The notes: generated by a model from the letters alone, not told the origin. A stretch of 14,845 nt of DNA from Deinococcus marmoris DSM 12784 (GCF_000701405.1 NZ_JNIV01000101.1:1-14845); one strand, 5' to 3'; positions 1 to 7,254 are shown, counted from the first letter of the stretch. Numbers and translations: made by a program.

Positions 1-353
1 AGGTCATCCGTTCGCACCATGAGCGCTGGGACGGCGGCGGGTACCCGGACGGTCTGGTGGGGACCGATATTCCCCTGAATGCCCGGATCTTTGCAGTCTG
101 CGACGTGTATGACGCGCTGATCAGTGAACGCCCATATAAACATGCCTGGAGTCATGAGGACGCCCTCTCGGAGATCGGCGGGCAGTCTGGCCGGCAGTTC
201 GATCCAGCTATCGCCCGTGCGTTTCTGAGCCTGATGCAGCGGTCCAGAGACCATGGAGCGCCACCGGGCGAGGGCCAGATCAGGCTCTTCCGTTCATCCC
301 CACCTGTTCGGCCACCAGAGACGGACTACGCTGACCGGCCTGAAGCTCTCTGA
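1..353 (+). CDS. HD-GYP domain c-di-GMP phosphodiesterase, C-terminal part (5' end outside window)
   Basis: The reading frame is already open at the left edge (first full codon at base 3) and ends at TGA 351-353. The visible part is the second half of an HD-GYP domain: the HHERWDGGGYP segment carries the metal-binding His residues and the GYP signature, followed by IPLNARIFAVCDVYDAL, SERPYK and GRQFDP. These are the standard order of conserved blocks in the family. HD-GYP enzymes hydrolyse cyclic di-GMP to pGpG or GMP in the cytoplasm, usually behind a sensor or receiver domain, which here would lie outside the window. About 45 residues follow the last conserved block; this tail is Pro/Arg-rich and not recognised. 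An opposing c-di-GMP gene (PAS-GGDEF-EAL) lies 3.7 kb downstream. Domain identity is sure; substrate use is from family knowledge. Confidence 0.9.
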   Translation, partial: VIRSHHERWDGGGYPDGLVGTDIPLNARIFAVCDVYDALISERPYKHAWSHEDALSEIGGQSGRQFDPAIARAFLSLMQRSRDHGAPPGEGQIRLFRSSPPVRPPETDYADRPEAL

Positions 354-867
354 CGCCCAGCCCAGACTCCGTAGCGGCCACGCCAGCAAGTCGAGCCTGG
401 AGGTCTCCTCGCACGGCCAGCTCGCGCAGTTCGTTCAGGCACAGGCCCGTGGATAGGGTGGGCGACATGCCGATAGTCCAGGCCAGCCGTCTTCCGCAGT
501 GGGGGCTTGCCTCCCCGAGACTCTGTTTCCAGCGCATCGGAAATCCCCACGAGGTGGCGAGGGCGGTTCAGGCGCGGTTGGATTTCTGTGGGGGGTGGAC
601 GTCAACGTGTTCCCTGAGCAGGGTGATGATGATCCCCACTCTGGCCGAGCAGACCGCCCAGGATTTCACGGCAACAGCGGGCCAGGACGTGACTCATACG
701 GATTCTGTTTGCAACGCGGCAGGAATCGGAAAAGCGCCGATTCCTCCACTCTGCGCCCGGAACCCGTTTTTCTCCTGCTCGCCCTGCTCGGATTTCAGGT
801 GTTTTCCAGCGCCCTTCAATCGGAGTCTGTATGAACCACCCCGACACCGCTGGAGCCGGCACCCCGG
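354..867. other. Intergenic region without recognisable gene
   Basis: This stretch of 514 bp lies between the stop of the HD-GYP gene and the stop of the convergent molybdopterin oxidoreductase. Open frames exist on both strands but none encodes a recognisable domain, and those that continue into the neighbours are antisense to them. One minus-strand frame is open over 571-693 and again over 283-567, broken only by a TGA at 568-570; its translation is not recognised. It could be a decayed gene or just a by-product of high GC. I see no strong terminator between the convergent genes. Confidence 0.5.
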
Positions 868-2952
868 TCAGGAGACGGCGGCACCCCGGAGCGTCGCTGC
901 GCCGTCGGGGGCGCTGGCCCCGGCGGGCTGCACCCGCACCCTCGTGTTGTGGAAGGTGCTGCCCCCGCCCAGGTCCGTGAGGGTCTGGGCGGTCAGGGTA
1001 TTGATGCTCTGGCCGTCCGGTGCTGACAGCCCCCACCATGTGCCCTCCACGACCACCACGCCCGGCTGCGTTGCCCCGGTCACCCGCACGCGGCGCTGCA
1101 CCCGGCCCACCTCAGATTCCAGCGCGGCGTACTCGCCGTCGGCCAGCCCAGCCGCCTGCGCGTCGTCGGGGTGGATCAGGAGCTGAGGCTCGCTGCCCTC
1201 GGCGCGGGTGAGGTTGGGCAGGTTGCCGTAGGTGCTGTTCAGGAAGTGATGCGCCGGCGGGGTGAGCAGCCGCAGGGGATAGGCGTCGTTCAGGGCAGCC
1301 TGCGCCTCGCGGTGAACCGGCGCGGGCGCAAGCTGTACCCGGCCACTGGGGGTCTCTGCGCCGTGGGCATACGGCAGAAAGGGTGTGGGCAGATTCAGGC
1401 GCACGGTGCCCTCGGCTTTCAGCCGCTCCGGGGTCACTCCCGCCAGATACGGATGGCCGCTGTCCAGCACGGCCTCTAGCAGGTCATCCACACTCCAGTA
1501 CACGCTCGGCTCGGTCACGCCCAGGCGGCGGGCCAGTTGCTGAAAGACCCAGGAGTTGGGCCGCGCCTCGCCGGGGGCCTCCAGTTCGGCGGGGTTATAG
1601 CCCAGCCAGTGGTGGCCGTAACTCGTGTACACGTCGGCGTGTTCGGCAAAGGTGGTGGCAGGCAGCACGTAATCGGCCAGCCGGGCCGTCTCGGTCAGGG
1701 CCTGTTCCAGCACGACCACCAGCAGGTCGGGGCGTTGCAGGCCGGCGCGCACGCCGCCCGAATCCGGGGCCACCACCGCCGGGTTGCAGTTGTAGATCAG
1801 CGTAGCCCCCAGCCCGGCAGCGGGGTTCAGGGCATCCGAGAAGGCGTTCATGTTGATGTGCGGTACGTCCGCCTGGATCAGGTGGGCCGCGCCCAGTTGC
1901 GTGCGGTTGAGCTTGAAGGCCCCGCTGGCGCTCAGGACGCAGCCGCCCCCTGGCACGCGCCAGTCACCGGTCAGCGCGGAGATCAGGGTGACGGCCCGCA
2001 GATTGGTTCCGCCGTATTCATGGCGCGTCATGCCGTAGCCCACCCGGATGTAGGTGGGCCGGGTGGTCCCGATGGCGTGGGCGAGGTCCTGCACGTCCTG
2101 CACGCTCAGGCCGGTTGTGGTGGCCGTGCGCTGAGGCGTCCACTCGCGGGCTGCCTCACGCAGTTCCTCGATGCCCAGGGTGGCCTCGGCGATATAGGCG
2201 TCGTCGGTCCAGCCGTGGGCGAACAGCTCGTGCATCACGCCCAGCGCCAGCGCGGCATCGCTGCCGGGCCGGAGTTTGAGGTGCGTGTCGGCATACGCAG
2301 CACTTCGGTTGCGGTACGGGTCCACACAGATGATCCTGGCCCCGGCCTTGCGTGCGGCTGTCAGCTCGGGCGTCAGGTGGCTGTGGGTGCTCAGGCTGTT
2401 GATGCCCCACAGCACGATCAGCCGGGCGTGGCGCACATCTGCCGGATCAACCGCGTAGCGCGCGCCGTAGCCCATGGCCCAGGCCTCGGTGCCGGCGGTG
2501 GCGCAGATCGTCTCGTCCAGTTCCGGGGTGCCCAGGGCGCGGAACAGCGCGTGGACGTGCGCGCCTTCCATCAGGCCCATGGTCCCGGCGTAGTTGTAGC
2601 GCAGGATGCTCTGCGGGCCGCGCGTGTCCAGCAGCGTCCTCAGGCGGGCGGCGATGTCGTCGAGCGCCGCGTCCCAGCTCACGCGCTCGAACAGCGGCTC
2701 GGCGTCGGTCTTGGGGTTCACGCGCCGCAGCGGGTACAGGGGCCGCTCCGGGTGGTTGGCCCGCGCCGGGTAATGCACCGTCTTGGCACAGGCAAAGCCG
2801 CGCGTGTAGGGGTGTTCAGCGTCTCCCGTGACCTTCAGCATGCGTTCCTGTCCGTCCTCGCCGCGCCCGAGCGTGACCCGCAGGCGGCAGGCATCGGGGC
2901 AGTCCAGCGGGCAGGTGAGCAGCACGTCACGCGTGGGAACAGAGGCGGTCAT
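868..2952 (-). CDS. Molybdopterin-dependent oxidoreductase with N-terminal 4Fe-4S site (DMSO reductase superfamily)
   Basis: This 694-aa protein is a complete member of the bis-MGD molybdoenzyme superfamily. The N-terminus carries C14-x3-C18-x3-C22-x32-C55, the usual 4Fe-4S ligand pattern of this family (motif CPLDCPDAC, then RGFACAK). Conserved molybdopterin-binding stretches follow: VSWDAALDDIA (about 91-101), LIVLWGINSLSTHSH, AGARIICVDPYRN and LRPGSDAALALGVMHEL. The C-terminal cofactor-binding domain includes LLTPPAHHFLNSTYGN and LIHPDDAQAAGLADGE. C150, in DETICATAGTEA, is at the place where related enzymes have the Mo ligand; that assignment is inference. There is no Tat or Sec signal, so it is probably cytoplasmic. 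Size and layout fit single-subunit 'molybdopterin oxidoreductase' proteins such as Bacillus YyaE; the substrate cannot be told. No electron-transfer subunit or cofactor gene lies beside it. The ATG at 2952 has no Shine-Dalgarno but a TAGACT box 6 nt upstream. Confidence 0.93.
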   Translation of the reverse strand: MTASVPTRDVLLTCPLDCPDACRLRVTLGRGEDGQERMLKVTGDAEHPYTRGFACAKTVHYPARANHPERPLYPLRRVNPKTDAEPLFERVSWDAALDDIAARLRTLLDTRGPQSILRYNYAGTMGLMEGAHVHALFRALGTPELDETICATAGTEAWAMGYGARYAVDPADVRHARLIVLWGINSLSTHSHLTPELTAARKAGARIICVDPYRNRSAAYADTHLKLRPGSDAALALGVMHELFAHGWTDDAYIAEATLGIEELREAAREWTPQRTATTTGLSVQDVQDLAHAIGTTRPTYIRVGYGMTRHEYGGTNLRAVTLISALTGDWRVPGGGCVLSASGAFKLNRTQLGAAHLIQADVPHINMNAFSDALNPAAGLGATLIYNCNPAVVAPDSGGVRAGLQRPDLLVVVLEQALTETARLADYVLPATTFAEHADVYTSYGHHWLGYNPAELEAPGEARPNSWVFQQLARRLGVTEPSVYWSVDDLLEAVLDSGHPYLAGVTPERLKAEGTVRLNLPTPFLPYAHGAETPSGRVQLAPAPVHREAQAALNDAYPLRLLTPPAHHFLNSTYGNLPNLTRAEGSEPQLLIHPDDAQAAGLADGEYAALESEVGRVQRRVRVTGATQPGVVVVEGTWWGLSAPDGQSINTLTAQTLTDLGGGSTFHNTRVRVQPAGASAPDGAATLRGAAVS

Positions 2953-2958
2953 GCCGGA

Positions 2959-2964
2959 AGTCTA
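2959..2964 (-). promoter_or_regulatory. Candidate -10 box TAGACT for a leaderless transcript of the molybdopterin oxidoreductase
   Basis: On the minus strand TAGACT is followed by 6 nt (TTCCGG) and the ATG at 2952. It fits TANNNT, and at this distance transcription would start at or next to the A of the start codon. There is no Shine-Dalgarno and no clear -35. Leaderless promoters of this form are common in Deinococcus; the assignment here is by pattern only. Confidence 0.45.
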
Positions 2965-3370
2965 CGCGGCAGGGCCGCAGGCTGGGTGGGGGTCCATCCT
3001 GATTCCGGAACGCTGGGGCACCGTGAGACGAAATCTGGAACGGTTGCCATCGGAGCTGGCTAGATTCCGTGTCCTGGCCGCGTGCGCGCTGCTGGGCAAC
3101 AACCTCAAGCCGCTTTTTGAATGTGGTGTCTGGCAGCCGTGGACTGGCGTCCAGTATGCCAGTCGGTCCGCAGGGGCTACCGCGTCAGCGTACCGGGTAC
3201 GTTCGGGTCATCGCCAGTTTGAAAGTGACCTTGGGCGAATCGTTCAGGCCATGCCGCCTTCATCGTGTCTTCGTGGAAATGAAGGCGTGACTACCCCGAA
3301 TGATGCTGTCCACTCTGCCACTGCACACGCTACTGCACATCGTGTTTCAATCTACAATCTATAAAAAGAG
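2965..3370. other. Gene-poor region with first copy of a 20-nt repeat
   Basis: About 400 bp upstream of the molybdopterin oxidoreductase hold no recognisable gene. The plus strand has a long open frame that enters from antisense of the oxidoreductase and runs to 3364, but its translation has no recognisable motif. The right end contains one copy of the 20-nt repeat (3320-3339) and the T-rich tail of the tRNA terminator. It may be decayed mobile-element DNA; this is not shown. Confidence 0.4.
3320..3339 (+). repeat. 20-nt direct repeat, copy 1 (ACTGCACACGCTACTGCACA)
   Basis: The sequence is identical to 3586-3605 and in the same orientation. Each copy contains two ACTGCACA units separated by CGCT. 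This copy lies 57 bp beyond the 3' end of the tRNA fragment. Paired direct repeats on both sides of a tRNA-derived core resemble integrase arm-type binding sites; that role is inference. Confidence 0.85.
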
Positions 3371-3393
3371 AAACCCCGTCTAGGACGAGGTTT
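3361..3393 (-). terminator. Intrinsic terminator of the truncated tRNA-Arg
   Basis: On the minus strand a 10-bp stem (AAACCTCGTC with GACGGGGTTT, one U-G pair) closes a 3-nt CTA loop and is followed by CTCTTTTTAT. The stem pairs fully only as minus-strand RNA, because the plus strand has a C-A mismatch at the same place. It begins 4 nt after the CCA end of the tRNA fragment, as expected for a tRNA gene's own terminator. Confidence 0.8.
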
Positions 3394-3396
3394 TGT

Positions 3397-3441
3397 TGGT
3401 GTACCCGAAGGGATTCGAACCCCTGGCCTTCTGATCCGTAG
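3397..3441 (-). other. 3' part of tRNA-Arg(ACG), truncated at the anticodon loop; probable att site
   Basis: On the minus strand this 45-nt segment reads as tRNA positions 32-76: anticodon loop CTACGGA (anticodon ACG), 3' strand of the anticodon stem TCAGA, a 5-nt variable loop AGGCC, T-arm AGGGG-TTCGAAT-CCCTT, acceptor strand CGGGTAC and ACCA. The 5' half is missing. The matching 5' acceptor strand GTACCCG and the anticodon-stem partner TCTGA are not found upstream (3442-4100). Identity stops at the edge of the anticodon loop, a usual crossover place for tyrosine integrases that target tRNA genes. The tRNA's terminator is kept on the 3' side. It is therefore not a working tRNA but a scar or attachment site; the intact copy should lie elsewhere. 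Confidence 0.8.
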
Positions 3442-3663
3442 AAGGACTTTGCACCCTGTTTGGGGAGCCGCGCCCAGTGCTGGAAAACACCGTTTGAGCC
3501 TCGCCTGGCGCGGAAGAATCAGAGATGGCGATAGGGCAGATTCAGGCATCGAGCGGAAAGCAAAACAACCGGGCGGAAGGGGTTTACTGCACACGCTACT
3601 GCACACAGGGCGATCCTGGTCTGCTCTCATCTGTTCTCATGGTGGGGTGGGGCCACCAGCAGG
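3442..3663. other. Gene-poor region next to the tRNA scar
   Basis: This 222-bp stretch begins where tRNA identity ends and holds the second 20-nt repeat (3586-3605). Short open frames on both strands have no recognisable product, and no integrase or excisionase can be seen. Confidence 0.4.
3586..3605 (+). repeat. 20-nt direct repeat, copy 2
   Basis: This is a perfect copy of 3320-3339 in the same orientation, 144 bp from the broken edge of the tRNA fragment. The two copies bracket the tRNA core, as arm sites bracket the core of a phage or element attP. A duplication of other origin is possible. Confidence 0.85.
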
Positions 3664-3819
3664 TCAACGGGCAGAGATGTTGGCGCATTTACGCTGCACC
3701 TGGGCGGCGAAGTACGGGTTCCTCAGCGCCTTGCTCGCCACCAGATCGACGGGCGCAGCCAGAGCGTTCTCCAGGGCGCTGAGCAGGGACAGGTAGGTCG
3801 GACGTCTACAGAAGTTGGC
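3664..3819 (-). pseudogene. C-terminal remnant of a minimal nucleotidyltransferase (MNT, antitoxin-type)
   Basis: The minus-strand frame ending at TGA 3664-3666 encodes about 51 residues, including RRPTYLSLLSALENALAAP followed by VDLVASKALRNPYF and a short charged end. This matches the C-terminal part of small MNT-fold nucleotidyltransferases, where a VDLV strand and a following NPYF/RxR helix are typical. The catalytic GS-x10-DxD segment that should precede it is absent, and an in-frame TGA lies at 3820-3822, so the gene is truncated. MNT proteins usually pair with a HEPN toxin; no HEPN gene is seen here. It lies close to the tRNA scar and may be debris of the same insertion and deletion history. 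Family assignment rests on a short stretch. Confidence 0.5.
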
Positions 3820-3822
3820 TCA

Positions 3823-4099
3823 GATCGCCCCGAAGTTCCACTTCCAGCGCGTACAGATCGTTGCCCCCATCCTGCCTTGATCCCAGGGGTGTGGTGCAGG
3901 GCACCTTTCCGGCCGCGTTCCATCAGATATCTGGCCGGGCGCTGCCGCCTGAGTGCCCCATTCGGGTGCATCGCCTTGGCCCAGCCCATACTCATCTTGC
4001 TCAGGATTCTGGCATGATATGGATCGTGCCCCCCTCAATTCACGCCCATAGCGGCCCCCTGAGCGGCCCCGCCCTGCCCTCCCCGTGGTGGCCTGAAGC
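3823..4099. other. Upstream region of the PAS-GGDEF-EAL gene, no recognised gene
   Basis: This 277-bp stretch has short open frames on both strands with no recognisable product. A TTGCTC hexamer at 3997-4002, followed by an AT-rich stretch around 4013-4020, could be part of a promoter for the downstream gene, but the spacing is poor and I do not assign it. Confidence 0.35.
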
Positions 4100-6055
4100 G
4101 TGGCGCTTCTCCGGGACACAGTGACCCCGGAAAAGTTGACTCCGGAACAGGGCGCGCTGCGGACAGAGGCCCGGCGGCGCCTGGCCCAGTTGGCACCGCT
4201 GGAGACCTGGGAGGGCTGGGAGGCCACGGCGCTCATCCATGAAATGCGTGTCCAGCATGTCGAGATCGAGATGCAGAACGAGGAGCTTCAGCACAGCGTG
4301 GCCGACCTCGAATTCGAGCGCCGGCACTATCACGCCCTGTACGAACACGCCCCCTCGGCCTACTTCACGCTGAACGCCGCCGGGGACATCCTGGACGTCA
4401 ACCTCGCCGGAACGCGGCTGCTCGGCTTCCAGCGGGACCAGCTGCGCCTGCGCCCTTTCAGGCTGTTTCTCGTGCCTGAGCAACGCGCCGGGTTCGCCAG
4501 TGTTCTGGACACCCTGACGCAGGCTCAGTCCTCGCGGACGCACCTCTTCACGCTGGAGCAGCGAGGCGGCGAACGCCTGGAGGTGCAGCTTCAGGGCCTG
4601 ACCCTGCCCAGCCCAGCGCAGGAGCCGCCCAGCGTCCTGATCACACTGATGGACATCACGCCGCTCTCACAGGCCCGCGCCCACCTGGAACACCTGAATG
4701 CCACACTTGAACATCGGGTGAGCCAGGACACCCGGGCGCTGCTCGACCTCAACGCCCAGTTGCACCACCAGGCCCGGCACGATTTCCTGACCGGCCTGCC
4801 CAACCGGGCCGCCTTCGCGGACGCACTCCGGGGGGCGCTGGACGGCCTGCACCAGCATGGGCAGGACTTCGCGGTGTTGTTTTTCGATGTCGACCGCTTC
4901 AAAGTCATCAATGACAGTCTGGGTCATCCGGCTGGGGATCAGGTGCTGGTCGAACTCTCCAGGCGGCTGCGTGAGGTCACCCGGCCCGAGGATGACCTGT
5001 CCCGGCTGGGTGGGGACGAGTTCGCCATCCTCCTTCACAGCGTCACGGATCCAGAGATCATCCCCAGCGTCATCGCCCGGATGGACGCGGCGGTGCAGCG
5101 CCCCTTCGTGCTGGAGGGCCAGGAACTGTACCTGACAGTCAGTACCGGCATCCTGCTGGTGGGGGACGGCTACCACACGGCTGAGGAAGTGGTCAGAGAT
5201 GTGGACGTGGCGCTGTATCAGGCCAAGCGTGGTGGGAACGCCGGGTCGAAGGTGTTTGTGCCTTCCATGCGCGATGAAGCCAGAGGGCGGCTGGAACTCG
5301 AAGCACAGCTCCACCACGCCCTGGAGCGTCACGAACTGGTGGTTCACTATCAGCCGATCGTGGCGCTGGAAAGCGGCCAGGTGCTGGGCCTGGAAGCCCT
5401 GGTGCGCTGGCAACACCCGCAGCGGGGTCTGCTGCTGCCCGGTGTGTTCATCCCGCTGGCCGAAGAACTGGAGCTGGTCGGGGAGATCGACCGCTGGGTG
5501 TTGATGGAGACCCAGCGCCAGACCGCGCGCTGGCGGCTGGACAGGGCCGGGACCCACCCGCTCTGGATGAATGTCAACGTGGCGGCCCAGAATCTGGAGC
5601 AGATCCGCCAGGTCACGGATCAGCTCCTGATGCACGCCACTCCTGCCCCGTGGCGGGTGCTGGTCGAGATCACCGAACGGGTGCTGACTTCCCGCGAGGA
5701 GGGCGATCCCGGGACCCTGGAGGCCCTGCGACTGGCCCAGGTGGAACTGGTGCTGGACGACTTTGGCATGGGGTTTTCATCGCTCAGCGCCCTGCACCGC
5801 TTTCCGGTCAGGATGCTCAAGATTGACCGTTCCTTTGTCGCGGCGCTCGATGAAAACGCCAGCCTGATCCGGGCCATCGTGCTGATGGGCGAGGCGCTGG
5901 GGCTGACAGTGGTGGCCGAGGGCGTCGAAACGCAGGAACACCAGCGGGCCCTGCTGGAACTCGGGCTTAAGGTTGCACAGGGCTGGCTGTTCGCGGCCGC
6001 GCTGCCCCCTGAAGAGGTTGAGGCGTACTTGCGAACGAATCACCGACTGGAGTGA
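4100..6055 (+). CDS. PAS-GGDEF-EAL cyclic di-GMP turnover protein
   Basis: This 651-aa soluble protein has an N-terminal signalling helix (about 45-75, with VEIEMQNEELQ), a PAS domain (about 76-190), a linker helix, a GGDEF domain (about 225-380) and an EAL domain (about 395-645). GGDEF is intact at 304-308 and the inhibitory RxxD site is present exactly five residues before it (RPED, 295-298), so diguanylate cyclase activity with product feedback is expected. The EAL motif is at 432-434, with NVNVAAQNL, EITERVLT, DDFGMGFSS (553-561), LKIDRSFV and VVAEGVET, so phosphodiesterase residues are also kept; the usual DDFGTG has Met for Thr. No membrane segment is seen. TGA at 4094-4096 limits the start to GTG 4100 or the in-frame GTG 4121; neither has a good Shine-Dalgarno. 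The gene converges on the CheB gene. Confidence 0.93.
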   Translation: MALLRDTVTPEKLTPEQGALRTEARRRLAQLAPLETWEGWEATALIHEMRVQHVEIEMQNEELQHSVADLEFERRHYHALYEHAPSAYFTLNAAGDILDVNLAGTRLLGFQRDQLRLRPFRLFLVPEQRAGFASVLDTLTQAQSSRTHLFTLEQRGGERLEVQLQGLTLPSPAQEPPSVLITLMDITPLSQARAHLEHLNATLEHRVSQDTRALLDLNAQLHHQARHDFLTGLPNRAAFADALRGALDGLHQHGQDFAVLFFDVDRFKVINDSLGHPAGDQVLVELSRRLREVTRPEDDLSRLGGDEFAILLHSVTDPEIIPSVIARMDAAVQRPFVLEGQELYLTVSTGILLVGDGYHTAEEVVRDVDVALYQAKRGGNAGSKVFVPSMRDEARGRLELEAQLHHALERHELVVHYQPIVALESGQVLGLEALVRWQHPQRGLLLPGVFIPLAEELELVGEIDRWVLMETQRQTARWRLDRAGTHPLWMNVNVAAQNLEQIRQVTDQLLMHATPAPWRVLVEITERVLTSREEGDPGTLEALRLAQVELVLDDFGMGFSSLSALHRFPVRMLKIDRSFVAALDENASLIRAIVLMGEALGLTVVAEGVETQEHQRALLELGLKVAQGWLFAAALPPEEVEAYLRTNHRLE

Positions 6056-6106
6056 GGGGCAGGAATGAATGGCTGTGCCACCTGGGACAACCCTTCAAGT
6101 GTGGAA

Positions 6107-6121
6107 CGGTGCTGTGCACCG
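6107..6121. terminator. Weak hairpin between convergent genes
   Basis: CGGTGC-TGT-GCACCG forms a 6-bp stem with a 3-nt loop in the 68-bp gap between the two convergent stop codons. There is no T-run on either side, so it is at best a weak bidirectional terminator. Confidence 0.3.
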
Positions 6122-6123
6122 CT

Positions 6124-7167
6124 TCACCCCGCCCTGCTGACGTTGTGTTCAAGCTTCTGAACGCTGAGGCTTTTGTTTTCCACGATGTCCTGGAAGATCA
6201 GCTTCGTGCGGGCCTCCATTTCCCTGGCTTTGCGGGTGTATTCCTCGGCCAGTCGGGCATTCCCAGCCGCCGCGAAGTCCTTGCCGGTGTGTTCCAGAAG
6301 CATGCTGGCTTCCTCCAGCGCCCGCATCGTCTGCCACAACTTGTCCTCGATGGCCTCCGTGACGCTCGCCAGCAGGGTGTCGCCGGTATAGGCGTGCCCG
6401 GTGTGGCAGCGGTAGCGCGTGAAGCCCCCCTCTTTGATCTCCACCAGCACGCCGCCGCAGTCCGGGCAGGTCTGCGGCGTGACCTTGCCGAAAGCCATTA
6501 CGCCTTTGCGGAAGGCGTGGGCGCTGCTGGCGATGCTGACCTCGATGCCCACCCGCCGGCGGTCATCTTCAGGCACATTCACCTCCGGGAGCGTTTCTAC
6601 AGGCTCAGCGCACAGCCGCGCCAGCAGCGCCGCCAGGTCGGCGGCCCGCACGCTGTGGTCGACCTCCACCTGATTGAGGGCACTCTGAGGCATTGAGTCA
6701 TACTCAGCGTCCTGCACATCCTGCACCACGGCCACGCCGCCGAAGTGCTTGATCGTCCAGAGACCCGAGGTGCCGTCGTCCAGCAGGCCGGACAGGACCA
6801 CGCCGATCACGTTGGCCCCCTCGCTGTACGCCGCCGAGCGAAACAGGGTGTCGACAGCGGGCCGGACGCGGTTTTCCTTGGGGCCCTTGGTCACGCGGAA
6901 CTGGCCGTCCTCGATGAGCAAATGGTGATCCGGGGACGCGCAGTAGATCTGGCCCGGCAGGACGGGGTCGCCGCTGGCGGGCTGCGACGCCGGCAGTGGC
7001 CCGGCCCGGCCCAGAATTTCTGCGAGGGCGCTGGGCGCGTAGGCCGGGATGTGCATCACGATGCAGATGGCCGCCGGGAAGTCGGCGGGCAGCCCCGCCG
7101 CCAGCTCTATCATTGGCGTCAAGCCACCCGCAGAGGCGCCGATAACCACCAGTCGGAAAGGAAGCAT
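6124..7167 (-). CDS. Receiver-less CheB-type protein-glutamate methylesterase with C-terminal zinc-binding tail
   Basis: The protein is 347 aa from the ATG at 7167. Residues 5-185 are a CheB catalytic domain with all three catalytic residues: S12 in GASAGG, H39 in VMHIP and D131 in LLDDGTSG. CheB removes methyl esters from glutamates of chemoreceptors, or deamidates glutamines. The usual N-terminal receiver domain is absent, so activity is not set by direct phosphorylation of this chain. The tail has C234-x2-C237-x16-C254-x3-H258, a likely zinc site, followed by a long helical region (about 268-335). Similar CheB plus zinc-tail proteins occur in other bacteria, with unknown role. I prefer 7167 over an in-frame start at 7287, because the extra 40 residues are low in conserved character and a CATACT box lies 6 nt before 7167. 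No methyl-accepting protein lies in the window. Confidence 0.88.
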   Translation of the reverse strand: MLPFRLVVIGASAGGLTPMIELAAGLPADFPAAICIVMHIPAYAPSALAEILGRAGPLPASQPASGDPVLPGQIYCASPDHHLLIEDGQFRVTKGPKENRVRPAVDTLFRSAAYSEGANVIGVVLSGLLDDGTSGLWTIKHFGGVAVVQDVQDAEYDSMPQSALNQVEVDHSVRAADLAALLARLCAEPVETLPEVNVPEDDRRRVGIEVSIASSAHAFRKGVMAFGKVTPQTCPDCGGVLVEIKEGGFTRYRCHTGHAYTGDTLLASVTEAIEDKLWQTMRALEEASMLLEHTGKDFAAAGNARLAEEYTRKAREMEARTKLIFQDIVENKSLSVQKLEHNVSRAG

Positions 7168-7173
7168 GGCGAC

Positions 7174-7179
7174 AGTATG
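7174..7179 (-). promoter_or_regulatory. Candidate -10 box CATACT before the CheB gene
   Basis: CATACT lies 6 nt before the ATG at 7167 on the minus strand, without a Shine-Dalgarno. The distance fits a leaderless start, but the first base departs from TANNNT and no -35 is seen. Confidence 0.3.
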
Positions 7180-7222
7180 CGCCTGGCCGTGGCAGTTCCC
7201 GTACAGTCTTCCTGAAGCCGTA

Positions 7223-7254
7223 CCCAGGACAGCACAGGCCCAGGACAGCGCGGG
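7223..7254 (+). repeat. Tandem 16-bp repeat, two units
   Basis: CCCAGGACAGCACAGG is followed directly by CCCAGGACAGCGCGGG, 14 of 16 bases alike. It lies in the 120-bp gap between the PAS kinase and CheB genes, upstream of the proposed CheB start. It may be a regulator site or a simple local duplication. Confidence 0.6.

Noticed and set aside
449..1186. Plus-strand open frame of 245 codons
   Set aside because: Its second half is antisense to the oxidoreductase and its first half has no recognisable motif or ribosome binding site.
1537..3063. Long plus-strand open frame of 508 codons
   Set aside because: It lies antisense to the molybdopterin oxidoreductase, its translation is rich in Gly, Val, Arg and His without motifs, and the minus frame carries a full set of cofactor motifs. 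It is a high-GC shadow.
3397..3480. Complete tRNA gene, or a tRNA interrupted by a group I intron in the anticodon loop
   Set aside because: No D-arm or 5' acceptor strand adjoins the fragment, and no GTACCCG strand that could be a distant 5' exon is found in 3442-4100 on the minus strand.
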